A stretch of DNA of 64,000 nt from Leucothrix arctica (GTDB lineage: Bacteria; Pseudomonadota; Gammaproteobacteria; Thiotrichales; Thiotrichaceae). Location: NCBI RefSeq assembly GCF_003172895.1, contig NZ_QGKL01000012.1, positions 62,001 to 126,000 of the forward strand, written 5' to 3'. The first letter of the stretch is position 1; each line of letters begins with the position of its first letter. Shown in pieces: positions 43,723 to 54,052 of this stretch. Position numbers and translations under genes: made by a program. The notes below the pieces were generated by a model that saw only the letters and a program-made list of their open reading frames with translations, made no database searches and was not told the DNA's origin.

Positions 43723-45252
43723 ATGAGTGAGATTATTGACCCAGTTGAAGCTTCAGATGTTGACCTTGTTGTTGACGTAGTCGACTTCCCCTATATATTT
43801 GCTAAACGCAATGGGGTTGTATTGGATGAAACGGATGAGGGTGAGCCAGTCGTGTACTTCCGCGATAAGCTGACACCGTCTGTAGCAAACGAAGTATGTC
43901 GTTTCCTAGGTAAAAAAATTGCCTTTAAGCCACTAGAAAAAGAAGCGTTTGATTCATTGTTAGGTCGTCACTATGATAATAGTGGTAGCGGCGCACGTGC
44001 AATGATGGATGACATGGGTGATGATTTTGATCTCAATGATGTCGCGGACTCAATGCCTGAAGCGGAAGATTTGCTTGAGTCGGAAGATGATGCGCCAATT
44101 ATACGATTGATTAATGCGTTATTGAGTCAGGCGATTAAAGAAGGTGCTTCGGATATTCATATCGAAACCTATGAAAACCGTATGTTGGTTCGAATGCGCG
44201 TTGACGGTACATTACGTGAAGTACTTGAGCCACCAAGAGCCATGGCGCCTTTGATTATTTCGCGCCTCAAAGTAATGGCTAAATTAGACATTGCTGAAAA
44301 GCGTGTTCCTCAGGATGGTCGCATCTCTCTTAGACTTGCTGGTCGACCTGTTGACGTTCGTGTTTCTACGCTGCCATCAAGCTATAACGAACGTATCGTG
44401 TTGCGTTTGCTGGATAAAAAAGCAGGGCGTTTAAACCTAAAGCATTTAGGGATGGAAGAGGCAACTGAGAAGCGTCTCAAAACCATGATCCAAAAGCCAC
44501 ATGGCATCATTTTGGTCACAGGTCCAACTGGTTCGGGTAAAACAACAACGCTCTACGCTTCTCTAACTGACTTAAACGAAACCAGCCGTAACATCATGAC
44601 TGTTGAAGATCCTATCGAGTACTATCTTGATGGGATTGGGCAAACTCAAGTGAACTCGAAAGTTGATATGAGTTTTGCGCGAGGGTTACGTGCGATTCTT
44701 CGTCAAGATCCTGATGTTGTGATGATCGGTGAAATACGTGATGTTGAGACGGCTGAGATTGCGGTACAAGCATCACTAACGGGTCACTTGGTATTTTCAA
44801 CATTACATACTAATACTGCAGTTGGCGCGGTAACACGTTTACGAGATATGGGTGTTGAGCCATACTTGTTGTCGTCTAGTTTGATTGCAGTGATCGCTCA
44901 GCGTCTTGTTCGTTTATTATGTGACGCGTGTAAAGTTCCTTATCAGCCAACCAAAGAAGAAGAAGCGATTCTTGGTTTGCCTGATGTTCATAACCATACA
45001 ATTTACCATGGTGGTGGCTGTGCGGTGTGTAACCAATCTGGTTATATCGGACGTAATGGTATTTACGAATTAGTGGAAGTTAATGACGCTGTAAGAAACC
45101 TTATCCATCAGGGTGCTAGTGAAATTGAGCTAGAGCGTGTTGCTCGCCAAACATCACCGAGTATTCGTCATGATGGCGCTAGGCTTATTCTGGAAGGGAG
45201 AACCTCTTTAGAAGAAGTGCTTCGTGTCACTCGTGAAGAGTTACAAGACTAA
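43723..45252 (+). CDS. gspE: Type II secretion ATPase GspE
   Basis: The 509-residue cytosolic ATPase has an N1E-type N-terminal domain, Walker A GPTGSGKTTTLYASL, Asp box ILRQDPDVVMIGEIRD and the zinc-binding tetra-cysteine element LCDACK...CAVCNQSG near the C-terminus. It drives pseudopilus assembly. The gene lies 12 bases after gspD and abuts gspF. Confidence 0.93.
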   Translation: MSEIIDPVEASDVDLVVDVVDFPYIFAKRNGVVLDETDEGEPVVYFRDKLTPSVANEVCRFLGKKIAFKPLEKEAFDSLLGRHYDNSGSGARAMMDDMGDDFDLNDVADSMPEAEDLLESEDDAPIIRLINALLSQAIKEGASDIHIETYENRMLVRMRVDGTLREVLEPPRAMAPLIISRLKVMAKLDIAEKRVPQDGRISLRLAGRPVDVRVSTLPSSYNERIVLRLLDKKAGRLNLKHLGMEEATEKRLKTMIQKPHGIILVTGPTGSGKTTTLYASLTDLNETSRNIMTVEDPIEYYLDGIGQTQVNSKVDMSFARGLRAILRQDPDVVMIGEIRDVETAEIAVQASLTGHLVFSTLHTNTAVGAVTRLRDMGVEPYLLSSSLIAVIAQRLVRLLCDACKVPYQPTKEEEAILGLPDVHNHTIYHGGGCAVCNQSGYIGRNGIYELVEVNDAVRNLIHQGASEIELERVARQTSPSIRHDGARLILEGRTSLEEVLRVTREELQD

Positions 45253-46476
45253 ATGCCAGCATTTGAATATAAGGCATTAACTGCCAAGGGCCAAGAAGAG
45301 ACTGGCATTTTAGAAGCTGATACTTCTAAGCAGGTTCGACAGGTCTTACGCGAAGGTAATCTGACGCCACTAAGTGTAGAGCGCGTTGAGAAACGTGAAT
45401 CAGCGGGTGGTGACGGTAAGGTTAAAGCGCGACGTGCTGGCACAATTAAGCCTGCTGAGCTTGCGCTTATTACGCGTCAATTAGCTACTTTGATTTCTTC
45501 TGGCTCACCGCTAGAAGAAGCGTTAGGAATGACAGCAAAGCAAAGTGAACGTCGTAGTTTGAGGCATGTAATGTCTGCAGTGCGCTCACGAGTCATGGAA
45601 GGCCATAGTTTTGCCTCCAGTCTTACAACATTCCCATCTGTTTTCTCAAGTATGTTCACCTCGACGGTGGCAGCTGGAGAGCAGTCTGGTCATTTGGATG
45701 CCGTGTTAGATCGCTTAGCTGATTACACGGAGTCACGCCAAGAAATTCAACAAAAAATGAATTCAGCACTGGTTTATCCAGTCATCCTTGTGATTGTTTC
45801 AGTGGCTATTGTTGCGGGACTGCTTGTATTTATCGTACCTAAAATTGTACGTGTTTTTGAAAGTATGAATAAGGAAGTGCCGCCCTTAACTCAATTTATG
45901 ATTAATGCGAGTGACTTTTTAAGTGCTTATGGATTGCATCTAATTATTGGAATTTTTGGCAGTTACTTACTTTTAAAGCAATTAATAAAAATACCAAAGT
46001 GGAAGTTCCGTTGGCATAAGCTGATGTTAAAACTTCCGATCATCAAGAAAATAGTACGAAGTGCTAATACCGGCCGGTTTGCGCGTACGCTTAGTATTCT
46101 CGCTTCAAGTGGTGTGCCGATTTTAGATGCTATGGCGATTTCATCAAAAGTTGTTGAAAACATGCCTATGCGTCAGGCTGTTGATGAGGCTGCATTAAAA
46201 GTACGTGAAGGAACACCTATTCACAAAGCACTTGAGCAGTCAGGTTACTTTCCACCAATGACGGTTTATTTGATTGCTAGTGGTGAGAAAAGTGGCAAGC
46301 TAGACGAAATGCTGGAGCGATCAGCAGTTCAACAAGAGCGTGAAACAGATGGTTTGGTGACTTCAATGCTGAGCTTATTTGAACCTATTTTAATCCTGGT
46401 CATGGGTATCGTTGTATTATTAATCGTAATGTCTATTATGTTGCCGATTTTAAATTTGAACGATCTCGGTGTGTAG
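45253..46476 (+). CDS. gspF: Type II secretion inner-membrane platform GspF
   Basis: The 407-residue protein opens with PAFEYKALTAKGQEE and has two repeated cytoplasmic GspF domains (RQLATLISSGSPLEEAL and RTLSILASSGVPILDAM) and three membrane segments. It starts on the base after the gspE stop. The N-terminal sequence and the neighbouring GspD and GspE exclude the pilus homologue PilC. Confidence 0.93.
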   Translation: MPAFEYKALTAKGQEETGILEADTSKQVRQVLREGNLTPLSVERVEKRESAGGDGKVKARRAGTIKPAELALITRQLATLISSGSPLEEALGMTAKQSERRSLRHVMSAVRSRVMEGHSFASSLTTFPSVFSSMFTSTVAAGEQSGHLDAVLDRLADYTESRQEIQQKMNSALVYPVILVIVSVAIVAGLLVFIVPKIVRVFESMNKEVPPLTQFMINASDFLSAYGLHLIIGIFGSYLLLKQLIKIPKWKFRWHKLMLKLPIIKKIVRSANTGRFARTLSILASSGVPILDAMAISSKVVENMPMRQAVDEAALKVREGTPIHKALEQSGYFPPMTVYLIASGEKSGKLDEMLERSAVQQERETDGLVTSMLSLFEPILILVMGIVVLLIVMSIMLPILNLNDLGV

Positions 46477-46519
46477 GCTACTAAGAGTCATCTATTAATA
46501 ATAATTTACGGAGAATGTA

Positions 46520-47254
46520 ATGAAATCTTTTTTGACAGGTTTATGTTTACTACTGGCTTTAATGGGCGGATCAGGCGCTGTGTTAGCTAAAGATAGTACA
46601 ACTAAAGCGGGGACTGTGACTAAAGCCGATTTTAAAAATACGGTTGTGAATTTAAACAAAGCTGATGCGAATACTTTAAGTTATTACTTGAAAGGTGTTG
46701 GCCCAGCTAAAGCTAAAGCAATTGTTGATTATCGTAAAGCTAATGGTAATTTCTCGAGCCTTGATGATCTTATGAAAGTTACGGGCATCGGTGCGGCGAC
46801 ATTTAAGGGCCTAAAGTCTAACGTTTCACTCTCACGTGGTGAGTCATCAGCGCCTAAGACTGCGGCATCTAAGCGTAGCACGACTTCTTCGAGTACGAAG
46901 AACAGCACTGCTGCTAAGTCTTCTGCAAGTGACTCTAAGTCTGACTCTACAAAGTCTAGCGCTAGTAAGTTAGATGATAAGTCTTCAAAAGACACTGCTA
47001 AAGATGATAAAGCTTCAAAAAGTAAGTCTAGCTCTATGAAGTCAGATAGCGAGTCGAAGAGCAGTAAATCTAGTACTACTAAATCATCTAGCAAGCCAAA
47101 AAAAGAGTCAAAGAAGTCGGTAGCCAAATGTACTACTGCTAAAGAAAAAGCTTCAAAAGCATGCAAGACAACTAAGTCAAAAAGCAAAACGACTAAGAAA
47201 GAAAAAGAGACATCAAGCAAGTCTAAGAGCACAAGTAAGTCTGATAAAAAGTAA
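46520..47254 (+). CDS. ComEA-like helix-hairpin-helix protein with long Lys/Ser tail
   Basis: The 244-residue protein has a signal peptide (ending AVLA) and a helix-hairpin-helix DNA-binding domain at about 36-98 (VNLNKADANTLSYYLKGVG, DYRKANGNFSSLDDL, VTGIGAATFKGL). The C-terminal ~145 residues consist almost only of Lys, Ser, Thr, Ala and Asp and resemble a histone H1 tail. ComEA proteins bind incoming DNA in the periplasm during transformation. They are normally about 80-120 residues, so the tail is exceptional. It would give the protein strong non-specific DNA affinity. Confidence 0.72.
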   Translation: MKSFLTGLCLLLALMGGSGAVLAKDSTTKAGTVTKADFKNTVVNLNKADANTLSYYLKGVGPAKAKAIVDYRKANGNFSSLDDLMKVTGIGAATFKGLKSNVSLSRGESSAPKTAASKRSTTSSSTKNSTAAKSSASDSKSDSTKSSASKLDDKSSKDTAKDDKASKSKSSSMKSDSESKSSKSSTTKSSSKPKKESKKSVAKCTTAKEKASKACKTTKSKSKTTKKEKETSSKSKSTSKSDKK

Positions 47255-47300
47255 GACTGTTTGCTAGATCCGTGTGTTAATCGGAAAAATGCAACGTATT

Positions 47301-47336
47301 AGCCAGATAGCCATTAGGTTGTCTGGCTTTTTTTTG
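47301..47336 (+). terminator. Terminator after the ComEA-like gene
   Basis: AGCCAGA and TCTGGCT pair across about 13 bases and are followed by eight T. Confidence 0.8.
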
Positions 47337-47391
47337 CATGCTTGATTAAGGTATGATTAGCATAATCATTTATTAAAATAAGCGGATCACT

Positions 47392-48411
47392 ATGAAAATA
47401 TTAGTAACAGGCGGTGCTGGCTACATTGGCTCACACACTTGTATTGAGTTACTCGGATCGGGTTACACACCTGTGGTATACGATAACTTATCGAACAGCT
47501 CCACTGTTGCACTTGATCGCGTAGAGCAGATCACAGGGCAATCTGTTACTTTTGTTGACGGCGATATTCGTGACGCTGCAAAGCTTAAGCAGACAATCAA
47601 AGAGCACAGTATTGACGCAGTCATTCATTTTGCTGGTTTAAAAGCCGTAGGTGAGTCGGTCGCTAAGCCAATCATGTATTACGATAACAATGTTTCAGGC
47701 AGTGTGACGTTACTAGAAGCAATGGCTGAGTGTAATGTTAAAAAAATCATTTTCAGTTCATCTGCGACAGTTTACGGTGACCCTGCATCCGTGCCGATAT
47801 TAGAAGATTTTCCTGTTAGCACAACCAACCCTTACGGTCAGTCAAAGCTGATGGTTGAGGAAATCATGCGTGATGTGTATACATCGGATAACGACTGGAA
47901 TATTTCTTTATTGCGCTATTTCAATCCAGTAGGCGCTCACGAAAGTGGTCTGATTGGTGAAGATCCAAGTGATATCCCTAATAACCTGATGCCTTTTGTG
48001 TCAGGTGTTGCGGTAGGTCGTTATGAAAAATTATCTGTATTTGGTGATGATTATCCAACAGAAGACGGTACGGGCGTACGTGACTATATCCATGTTGTAG
48101 ATTTGGCTAAAGGTCATGTTAAAGCACTACAGGCTTTCGATAACCCAGAAGTAGATAACTTATTTACGGTTAATTTGGGTACAGGTAAAGGTTTCTCTGT
48201 GCTTGAAATGGTAAATGCTTTTGCTGCAGCTTCATCAAAAGAAGTGGCTTACCAAATTGTTGACCGCAGACCTGGCGATATTGCTTGTTGTTACGCTGAT
48301 ACTGCACTTGCTAAAAAGCTATTGGGTTGGACTGCTGAGAAAGACATAAAGGCGATGTGTGAAGATACATGGCGCTGGCAAAGTAATAACCCAAATGGTT
48401 ATAGAAGTTAA
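47392..48411 (+). CDS. galE: UDP-glucose 4-epimerase
   Basis: The 339-residue enzyme interconverts UDP-glucose and UDP-galactose. The NAD site GGAGYIGSH, the catalytic Ser in SSSATVYG and the Tyr/Lys pair in YGQSKLMVE are all present, and the length equals the family norm (338). It is followed by a strong hairpin and a polysaccharide exporter gene, which suggests a role in exopolysaccharide precursors. Confidence 0.95.
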   Translation: MKILVTGGAGYIGSHTCIELLGSGYTPVVYDNLSNSSTVALDRVEQITGQSVTFVDGDIRDAAKLKQTIKEHSIDAVIHFAGLKAVGESVAKPIMYYDNNVSGSVTLLEAMAECNVKKIIFSSSATVYGDPASVPILEDFPVSTTNPYGQSKLMVEEIMRDVYTSDNDWNISLLRYFNPVGAHESGLIGEDPSDIPNNLMPFVSGVAVGRYEKLSVFGDDYPTEDGTGVRDYIHVVDLAKGHVKALQAFDNPEVDNLFTVNLGTGKGFSVLEMVNAFAAASSKEVAYQIVDRRPGDIACCYADTALAKKLLGWTAEKDIKAMCEDTWRWQSNNPNGYRS

Positions 48412-48425
48412 GAAGCTTTAAAAGA

Positions 48426-48459
48426 GTGGTAGCGACTGAGTTCAGTTAGTCGCTACCAC
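48426..48459. other. Perfect 12-bp stem-loop between galE and the exporter gene
   Basis: GTGGTAGCGACT and AGTCGCTACCAC flank a 10-base loop. The T-tract needed for an intrinsic terminator is absent, although AT-rich sequence follows 10 bases later. It may be a weak terminator, a processing site or an RNA stabiliser. Confidence 0.6.
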
Positions 48460-48514
48460 CAAGATTGATCTGAAAAAAATCATAAAAATAAAAGTACAAA
48501 CAGGAAAATCTGTA

Positions 48515-49309
48515 ATGAAAATTAAATACCTATTAGTGTTGCCGTTGGTGCTTGCACTGTCGGGATGTAGCTTGTTTGATAAAAAAGCCGACAAAGACAC
48601 GACCAATGCTCAAGATGTTCAAACAATCCAAGCATTAAATCAGGACCTTGTAACAGGAGGTCGATCAAGTGCTACAGACTTTGGTTTTGGAGTACCTAGT
48701 GTTTCGGGGCGTCCTACAGGCAATAATCCAACAGCTGATTTTGCTTCGCTATCAAAGTCACAAGCAACTATGTTGAGTGAGCAAGATAGACTTGATGTGA
48801 CTGTGTTTAAAGTGCCTGAGTTGTCTGCTACAGATCTAACGATTGAGACAAATGGTGCTATCTCTTTGCCGCTACTAGGCAGTGTTGTAGTAAGAGGTTT
48901 GAGTATTATTCAGGCCGAGCAAAAGATAGCGAGCTTGTTAAGTAAGAACTACATGCAAGACCCTAAAGTCACCATTACTCGTAAAGAACAAGCGTTTAAA
49001 CGTGTAACGGTTGAAGGCGCAGTACGTACACCAGGCGTGTACCCAATCACTGGCCGAATGACATTCTTGCAGGCAATTGCATTGTCACAGGGCTTAACAG
49101 ATTTGGCTAATGATAAGGCTGTTATCGTCTTTAGAAATGGTCGTCAGTATGGTGTGAACTTGGATCTAATCCGACGCGGTAAAGCACCTGACCCGATTCT
49201 TCAGAATGATGATCGTATCGTGGTATTGAAATCTGACAACAAAGTACTTGAGCAAAAAGTAATTAATTACTTACCTGCATTGTTATCACCTTTCTCACTG
49301 CTTCAGTAA
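48515..49309 (+). CDS. Polysaccharide export lipoprotein (Wza-like, OPX family)
   Basis: The 264-residue protein has a lipoprotein signal (LALSGCS, Cys18). The poly-export domain (DRLDVTVFKVPELSATDLTI, ISLPLLGSVVVRG) is followed by one SLBB-type domain (FKRVTVEGAVRTPGVYPI). It would form the outer-membrane channel for a capsule or exopolysaccharide. No chain-length regulator (Wzc) or flippase follows, so the remaining genes must lie elsewhere. Confidence 0.88.
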   Translation: MKIKYLLVLPLVLALSGCSLFDKKADKDTTNAQDVQTIQALNQDLVTGGRSSATDFGFGVPSVSGRPTGNNPTADFASLSKSQATMLSEQDRLDVTVFKVPELSATDLTIETNGAISLPLLGSVVVRGLSIIQAEQKIASLLSKNYMQDPKVTITRKEQAFKRVTVEGAVRTPGVYPITGRMTFLQAIALSQGLTDLANDKAVIVFRNGRQYGVNLDLIRRGKAPDPILQNDDRIVVLKSDNKVLEQKVINYLPALLSPFSLLQ

Positions 49310-49316
49310 GACTAAA

Positions 49317-49353
49317 GTCAGCTCGTGACTTAAAAATCACGAGTTGACACTTT
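49317..49353. terminator. Terminator between the exporter and SOUL genes
   Basis: GTCAGCTCGTGA and TCACGAGTTGAC pair with one G-T wobble, with an 8-base loop and TTTTT two bases after. It separates convergent genes. Confidence 0.85.
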
Positions 49354-49357
49354 TTAG

Positions 49358-49987
49358 TTACTGGATACTGATGTGTATCTCATGACGTCTTAGCGCAGGC
49401 ACAGCATAAGGAGAGTCATAAATGACAGATCTAGGTGCTGAGGTTGCTTGTAGCTCGTTACGGGCTATCCACTGGTTGAGTGCAGTAGTCTGGCGACTAA
49501 TTAAGCTTTCACTTTTGTAGCCACTAAACTTAACAACAGCTGTTCTCAAGCGTGGCAATACTTTGAAAGTAATCGACGCATCTGATGGTTTTGGTAGCGT
49601 TCCTAAGTTGTATGACTCAGGCATCGCAACTGAAATCACCCATGTGTCATCGATATATTCTTCAAAATAGGGCAGTGTTAACTCGACTTTAGGCTTCTTC
49701 TTTTCATCAGTCACCAAGACCGGTGCATTAAGAGAGATTGTTTGTTTAGCGAGGTTATTACCGGAAACGTAACTTGTTAGGCGGTCATAGCCAGTGCGTG
49801 TAGCTTTACCGTAGTTACCACTCACAGCTGTTTGGGCAATAATCACTGGCTCGTAAAGGCGCACCTCATAATTTCCCTCAATACTTAAGGTCGAAAATAG
49901 AGCTTCTTCGCCGGTACGTTGGCTAATGACACCACAACCGATGAGTAGACTACTTGTTGTAATTAATGCAATTAACGCGTATTTCAT
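49358..49987 (-). CDS. SOUL-family putative haem-binding lipoprotein
   Basis: The 209-residue protein has a lipobox (LLIGC, Cys18) and the SOUL/HBP fold pattern: YEVRLYEPVIIAQT, GYDRLTSYVSGNN, PVLVTDE, VAMPESYNLGTLPKPSD, and YDSPYAVPALRRHEIHI at the end. Family members bind haem or porphyrin in some eukaryotes. The bacterial role is not established. Confidence 0.8.
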   Translation of the reverse strand: MKYALIALITTSSLLIGCGVISQRTGEEALFSTLSIEGNYEVRLYEPVIIAQTAVSGNYGKATRTGYDRLTSYVSGNNLAKQTISLNAPVLVTDEKKKPKVELTLPYFEEYIDDTWVISVAMPESYNLGTLPKPSDASITFKVLPRLRTAVVKFSGYKSESLISRQTTALNQWIARNELQATSAPRSVIYDSPYAVPALRRHEIHISIQ

Positions 49988-50012
49988 GATTATTTCCGAA
50001 TTAAAAAATAAA

Positions 50013-50489
50013 TTAGCTACTCTGAGATTGTCTTTGACGATCGCAGTAAATCGCTAAGCCTTTCAAAAATTGTCTGAGTGTATGGTCATTACACTCTCTA
50101 AAATGTTTGTGACCCTCTGTACGAAATAGAGCGCTTAGCTTATGACGGGATAAACGAATATCGCCATAGTCAAAAACAACCAGCATTTCGTCTTCGTACA
50201 TTTCCATCGCAATACGCAGTTTCTTGATGGTTTTATTATTGTTGATAGCTTCATTTGGAGCCACTTCCGCAGGCTTACCACCACGACGGTGAACAATGAG
50301 TCCATTCAAGAAATGAGCAAACTCTTTATCAGGAAAGATTACTCGTGTCTCATCAGAGTCTTTTCGAGAGAATTTCTTTACTGCTTCTTCATCGCATGTG
50401 TATAAGCCATCGGCGAATATTTTTACGGTGGTTGCATCGTCTAATTCAAGTGCGTAACGAATTCTGCGAAAAGCTTCGTTATTTAGCAT
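50013..50489 (-). CDS. yehS: DUF1456 protein, YehS-like
   Basis: The 158-residue soluble protein consists of two tandem DUF1456 repeats. RRIRYALELDDATTVKIFADG with FPDKEFAHFLNGLIVHRRG corresponds to KKLRIAMEMYEDEMLVVFDYG with CNDHTLRQFLKGLAIYCD. Length and layout match E. coli YehS (156), whose function is unknown. Confidence 0.85.
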   Translation of the reverse strand: MLNNEAFRRIRYALELDDATTVKIFADGLYTCDEEAVKKFSRKDSDETRVIFPDKEFAHFLNGLIVHRRGGKPAEVAPNEAINNNKTIKKLRIAMEMYEDEMLVVFDYGDIRLSRHKLSALFRTEGHKHFRECNDHTLRQFLKGLAIYCDRQRQSQSS

Positions 50490-50665
50490 AGGGTCTACCA
50501 GTGTGTTAGTTCAGAATCGGATATTAGCATAAAATAGTTTGAGCTTTACCTGCTTAACCGTGAGATTTATAGTTATTTACACTAGTGATTGTGGATTACT
50601 AATATCACATCAAATTTTGTTGTTATAAACTGTGTGTTACTTGTACATAGATGAGGATATGACTG

Positions 50666-51034
50666 TTGGGACAGATCATTGCAATTATGCTGGGCGGCGC
50701 AATAGGTGCCGTATCTCGTTATGGTGTTTCACAATTGATGGCTGCTTCTTTTGGTCGTTCTTTTCCTTATGGGACGCTCACGGTTAATGTGCTTGGTTCT
50801 TTTTTGATGGGGTATCTTAGTATTTACTTCATGAATAAAGTAAATCTTGACCCCATGATTCGACTCACCGTATTGGTTGGGTTTCTTGGCGCATTTACCA
50901 CCTTTTCAACCTTTTCTATGGATACCTTAAATTTGATTCAGTCTGGTTTTGTTACTAAGGCTTTTTTAAATATCTTATTAAACGTCACATGCAGCCTGAC
51001 AGCTGTTTGGGTCGGGGTTATACTAGCCCGCTAA
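50666..51034 (+). CDS. crcB: Fluoride channel CrcB/Fluc
   Basis: The 122-residue, four-segment membrane protein starts at a TTG with GAGGAT about 7 bases before it. It has GGAIGAVSRYGVSQ, GTLTVNVLGSFLMGY (with the conserved Asn) and GFLGAFTTFSTFS (the Phe-box and sodium site). It exports fluoride as an antiparallel dimer. No fluoride riboswitch is visible in the 176-base upstream gap. Confidence 0.92.
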   Translation: MGQIIAIMLGGAIGAVSRYGVSQLMAASFGRSFPYGTLTVNVLGSFLMGYLSIYFMNKVNLDPMIRLTVLVGFLGAFTTFSTFSMDTLNLIQSGFVTKAFLNILLNVTCSLTAVWVGVILAR

Positions 51035-51048
51035 ATCACTCTCTTTGA

Positions 51049-52344
<1,296 letters not shown>

Positions 52345-52361
52345 GGCTTTGTATTAAGACT

Positions 52362-52390
52362 ACATATACTGGCTCAAAACTAGTATATGT
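52362..52390. other. Inverted repeat after serS
   Basis: ACATATACT and AGTATATGT pair perfectly over an 11-base loop, 17 bases after the serS stop. No T-run follows, so a weak or factor-dependent terminator is possible. Confidence 0.45.
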
Positions 52391-52574
52391 GGTTCTGGCG
52401 ATAAATGAAAAAATATAAAAACACTTTAAAAACAATATCTTAAATCGCCCTGCGTTTTATCCTTCGGTCGGATAAAGTTTGCGCTAACTTGTGTAATAGC
52501 GTTCCAACGTTTATATTGATAGCAACTATAAAAATAATACTAAGGGAGAATATTTCTCTTAACATTAGGAAAAT

Positions 52575-53117
52575 ATGATGTTATCAAAGCACATACTCAA
52601 AGTGCAGTCAGGTTTCTCGCTAATAGAAATTTTGATTTCGCTCGTTGTTTTATCTATAGGTCTACTAGGGCTTGGTGGATTACAACTGACCTCACTTAAA
52701 AGTGCCAATAATGCACATTTTAGAACAGCTGCGAGCATTGCTGCGACAGAGCTTGCGGACCGTATGCGCCTCAATCCTTCAGCAGTAGCAAATGCACTGT
52801 ATGAACAAGAAGTGGACAGGGCGGTTTGTAGCACAACAGATACGACTAAGTCGTGTGATGGCGATAACGTATGCTCAACAACAGAAGCAGCTGCTTATGA
52901 CTTGAAGATGTCTGGTTGTGGTCGCACTCAAGGTAGTGAGCGTAGCGGTGGTGTTTTTTATCAGCTTCCAAACTCAACGCTAGCAATAAACTGTGGAACA
53001 GTCGCATGCGAAGCCGGCGTTGAACACACAATAAATATTGGGTGGAATGAAGTCGACGATGACGACGAAGGAACTGAAGTTCAAGCTAGAAGCTACGAAC
53101 TAAACTTTATCCCTTAA
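52575..53117 (+). CDS. pilV: Type IV pilus minor pilin PilV
   Basis: The 180-residue protein has the class III prepilin signal with cleavage before Phe in GFSLIEILISLVVLSIGLLG, including the Glu5 of the mature pilin. LADRMRLNP follows, as in PilV. Four or more cysteines in the C-terminal domain may form disulfides. It is the first gene of a pilVWXY1 set and primes pilus assembly. Confidence 0.85.
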   Translation: MMLSKHILKVQSGFSLIEILISLVVLSIGLLGLGGLQLTSLKSANNAHFRTAASIAATELADRMRLNPSAVANALYEQEVDRAVCSTTDTTKSCDGDNVCSTTEAAAYDLKMSGCGRTQGSERSGGVFYQLPNSTLAINCGTVACEAGVEHTINIGWNEVDDDDEGTEVQARSYELNFIP

Positions 53118-53150
53118 AAATAACAATAAAATAGAGTGGAGTAGAGTGCT

Positions 53151-54050
53151 ATGCGTCAGCAAGCAAGTCTTCGCAGGAATGCCGGTTTATCATTAATCGA
53201 ATTAATGGTTTCAATGGTTATAGGTTTGTTCTTAATTGGCGGCCTAGTCAATGTTTACATAAGCACCAAAGGTACAGACAGTATTCGTACTGAGGTTACA
53301 GCAATGGAAGAAAGTGCACGAATAGCGCTTGCTTCAATCCGACAAATAGTCAGTCATGCTGGTTATCCATCAATGCGTAACCTGCATCTTGATGCGCCGT
53401 TTTATGCCGAAACAGATGATATTCCCAACCCTGATTGCCGTGGAGGTAGTGAAACATTAGTTTCGTCTTCGGCCTCTAGTATTAATATTCTAAATAAAAA
53501 GACTGAACAAATTGGCGGATCAACTGGAGCAAAACGTGATGCGGTTGTTGTAATCAGTATTGCCGATAGCCCTAATGAACCGCTTGCTGGACAAATTCTG
53601 AAAGACTGCATGGAAGGAGAGATTCCTTTAGCCTGTAGCTCAGATGAAGATGATGGAATGTATACGCCAGCAGACGCAAAACTGTATAGCTACTTGCATA
53701 TCAGCACAGCTGATGGTGGTCGCGCTTTACGTTGTAAAGGTTCTCGTGGAGGTACACAGCCTTTAGCCGAAAATATTGAAAACATGCAGTTTTTGTATGG
53801 CGTTATAAATAATGATGGTAGTTATCAATACCGTAATGCTGAAGCGATTACTGCTAACTCTCAGTGGGGTCTAGTGGTTAGCGTACAAGCCGCTATTTTA
53901 GTTAGATCTGAAAAAGAAGTACTAGAAAAATCAGAATCGAAAGTTTTTGTCCTACTAGATGAAGAGATTACCATAGCAGCAGATAAGCGTCTTTATAGGG
54001 TATATACCACTTCAATAGTGCTACCGAACAGAGCATTTCGTGAGCTATAA
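53151..54050 (+). CDS. pilW: Type IV pilus minor pilin PilW
   Basis: The 299-residue protein has the prepilin peptidase site G-LSLIELMVSMVIGLFLIGG and the large C-terminal domain of PilW, with SHAGYPS and a Cys-containing middle part. It has a good ribosome-binding site (GTGGAG). It forms a priming complex with PilV, PilX and PilY1. Confidence 0.85.
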   Translation: MRQQASLRRNAGLSLIELMVSMVIGLFLIGGLVNVYISTKGTDSIRTEVTAMEESARIALASIRQIVSHAGYPSMRNLHLDAPFYAETDDIPNPDCRGGSETLVSSSASSINILNKKTEQIGGSTGAKRDAVVVISIADSPNEPLAGQILKDCMEGEIPLACSSDEDDGMYTPADAKLYSYLHISTADGGRALRCKGSRGGTQPLAENIENMQFLYGVINNDGSYQYRNAEAITANSQWGLVVSVQAAILVRSEKEVLEKSESKVFVLLDEEITIAADKRLYRVYTTSIVLPNRAFREL

Positions 54051-54052
54051 AT

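Noticed and set aside
41449-46476. Possible identity as pilQ, pilB and pilC of the type IV pilus
   Set aside because: The GspD N0 pattern, the GspE Cys4 element and the GspF N-terminus fit the type II secretion system, and no pilM-P genes precede them.
46729-47232. Long minus-strand ORF opposite the ComEA-like gene
   Set aside because: It is the antisense reading of the Lys/Ser repeats and consists of Leu, Asp, Val and Phe runs. The plus-strand frame has a signal peptide, an HhH domain and a ribosome-binding site.
50490-50665. Fluoride riboswitch upstream of crcB
   Set aside because: The conserved GGCGATGG-type start and pseudoknot elements are not visible.
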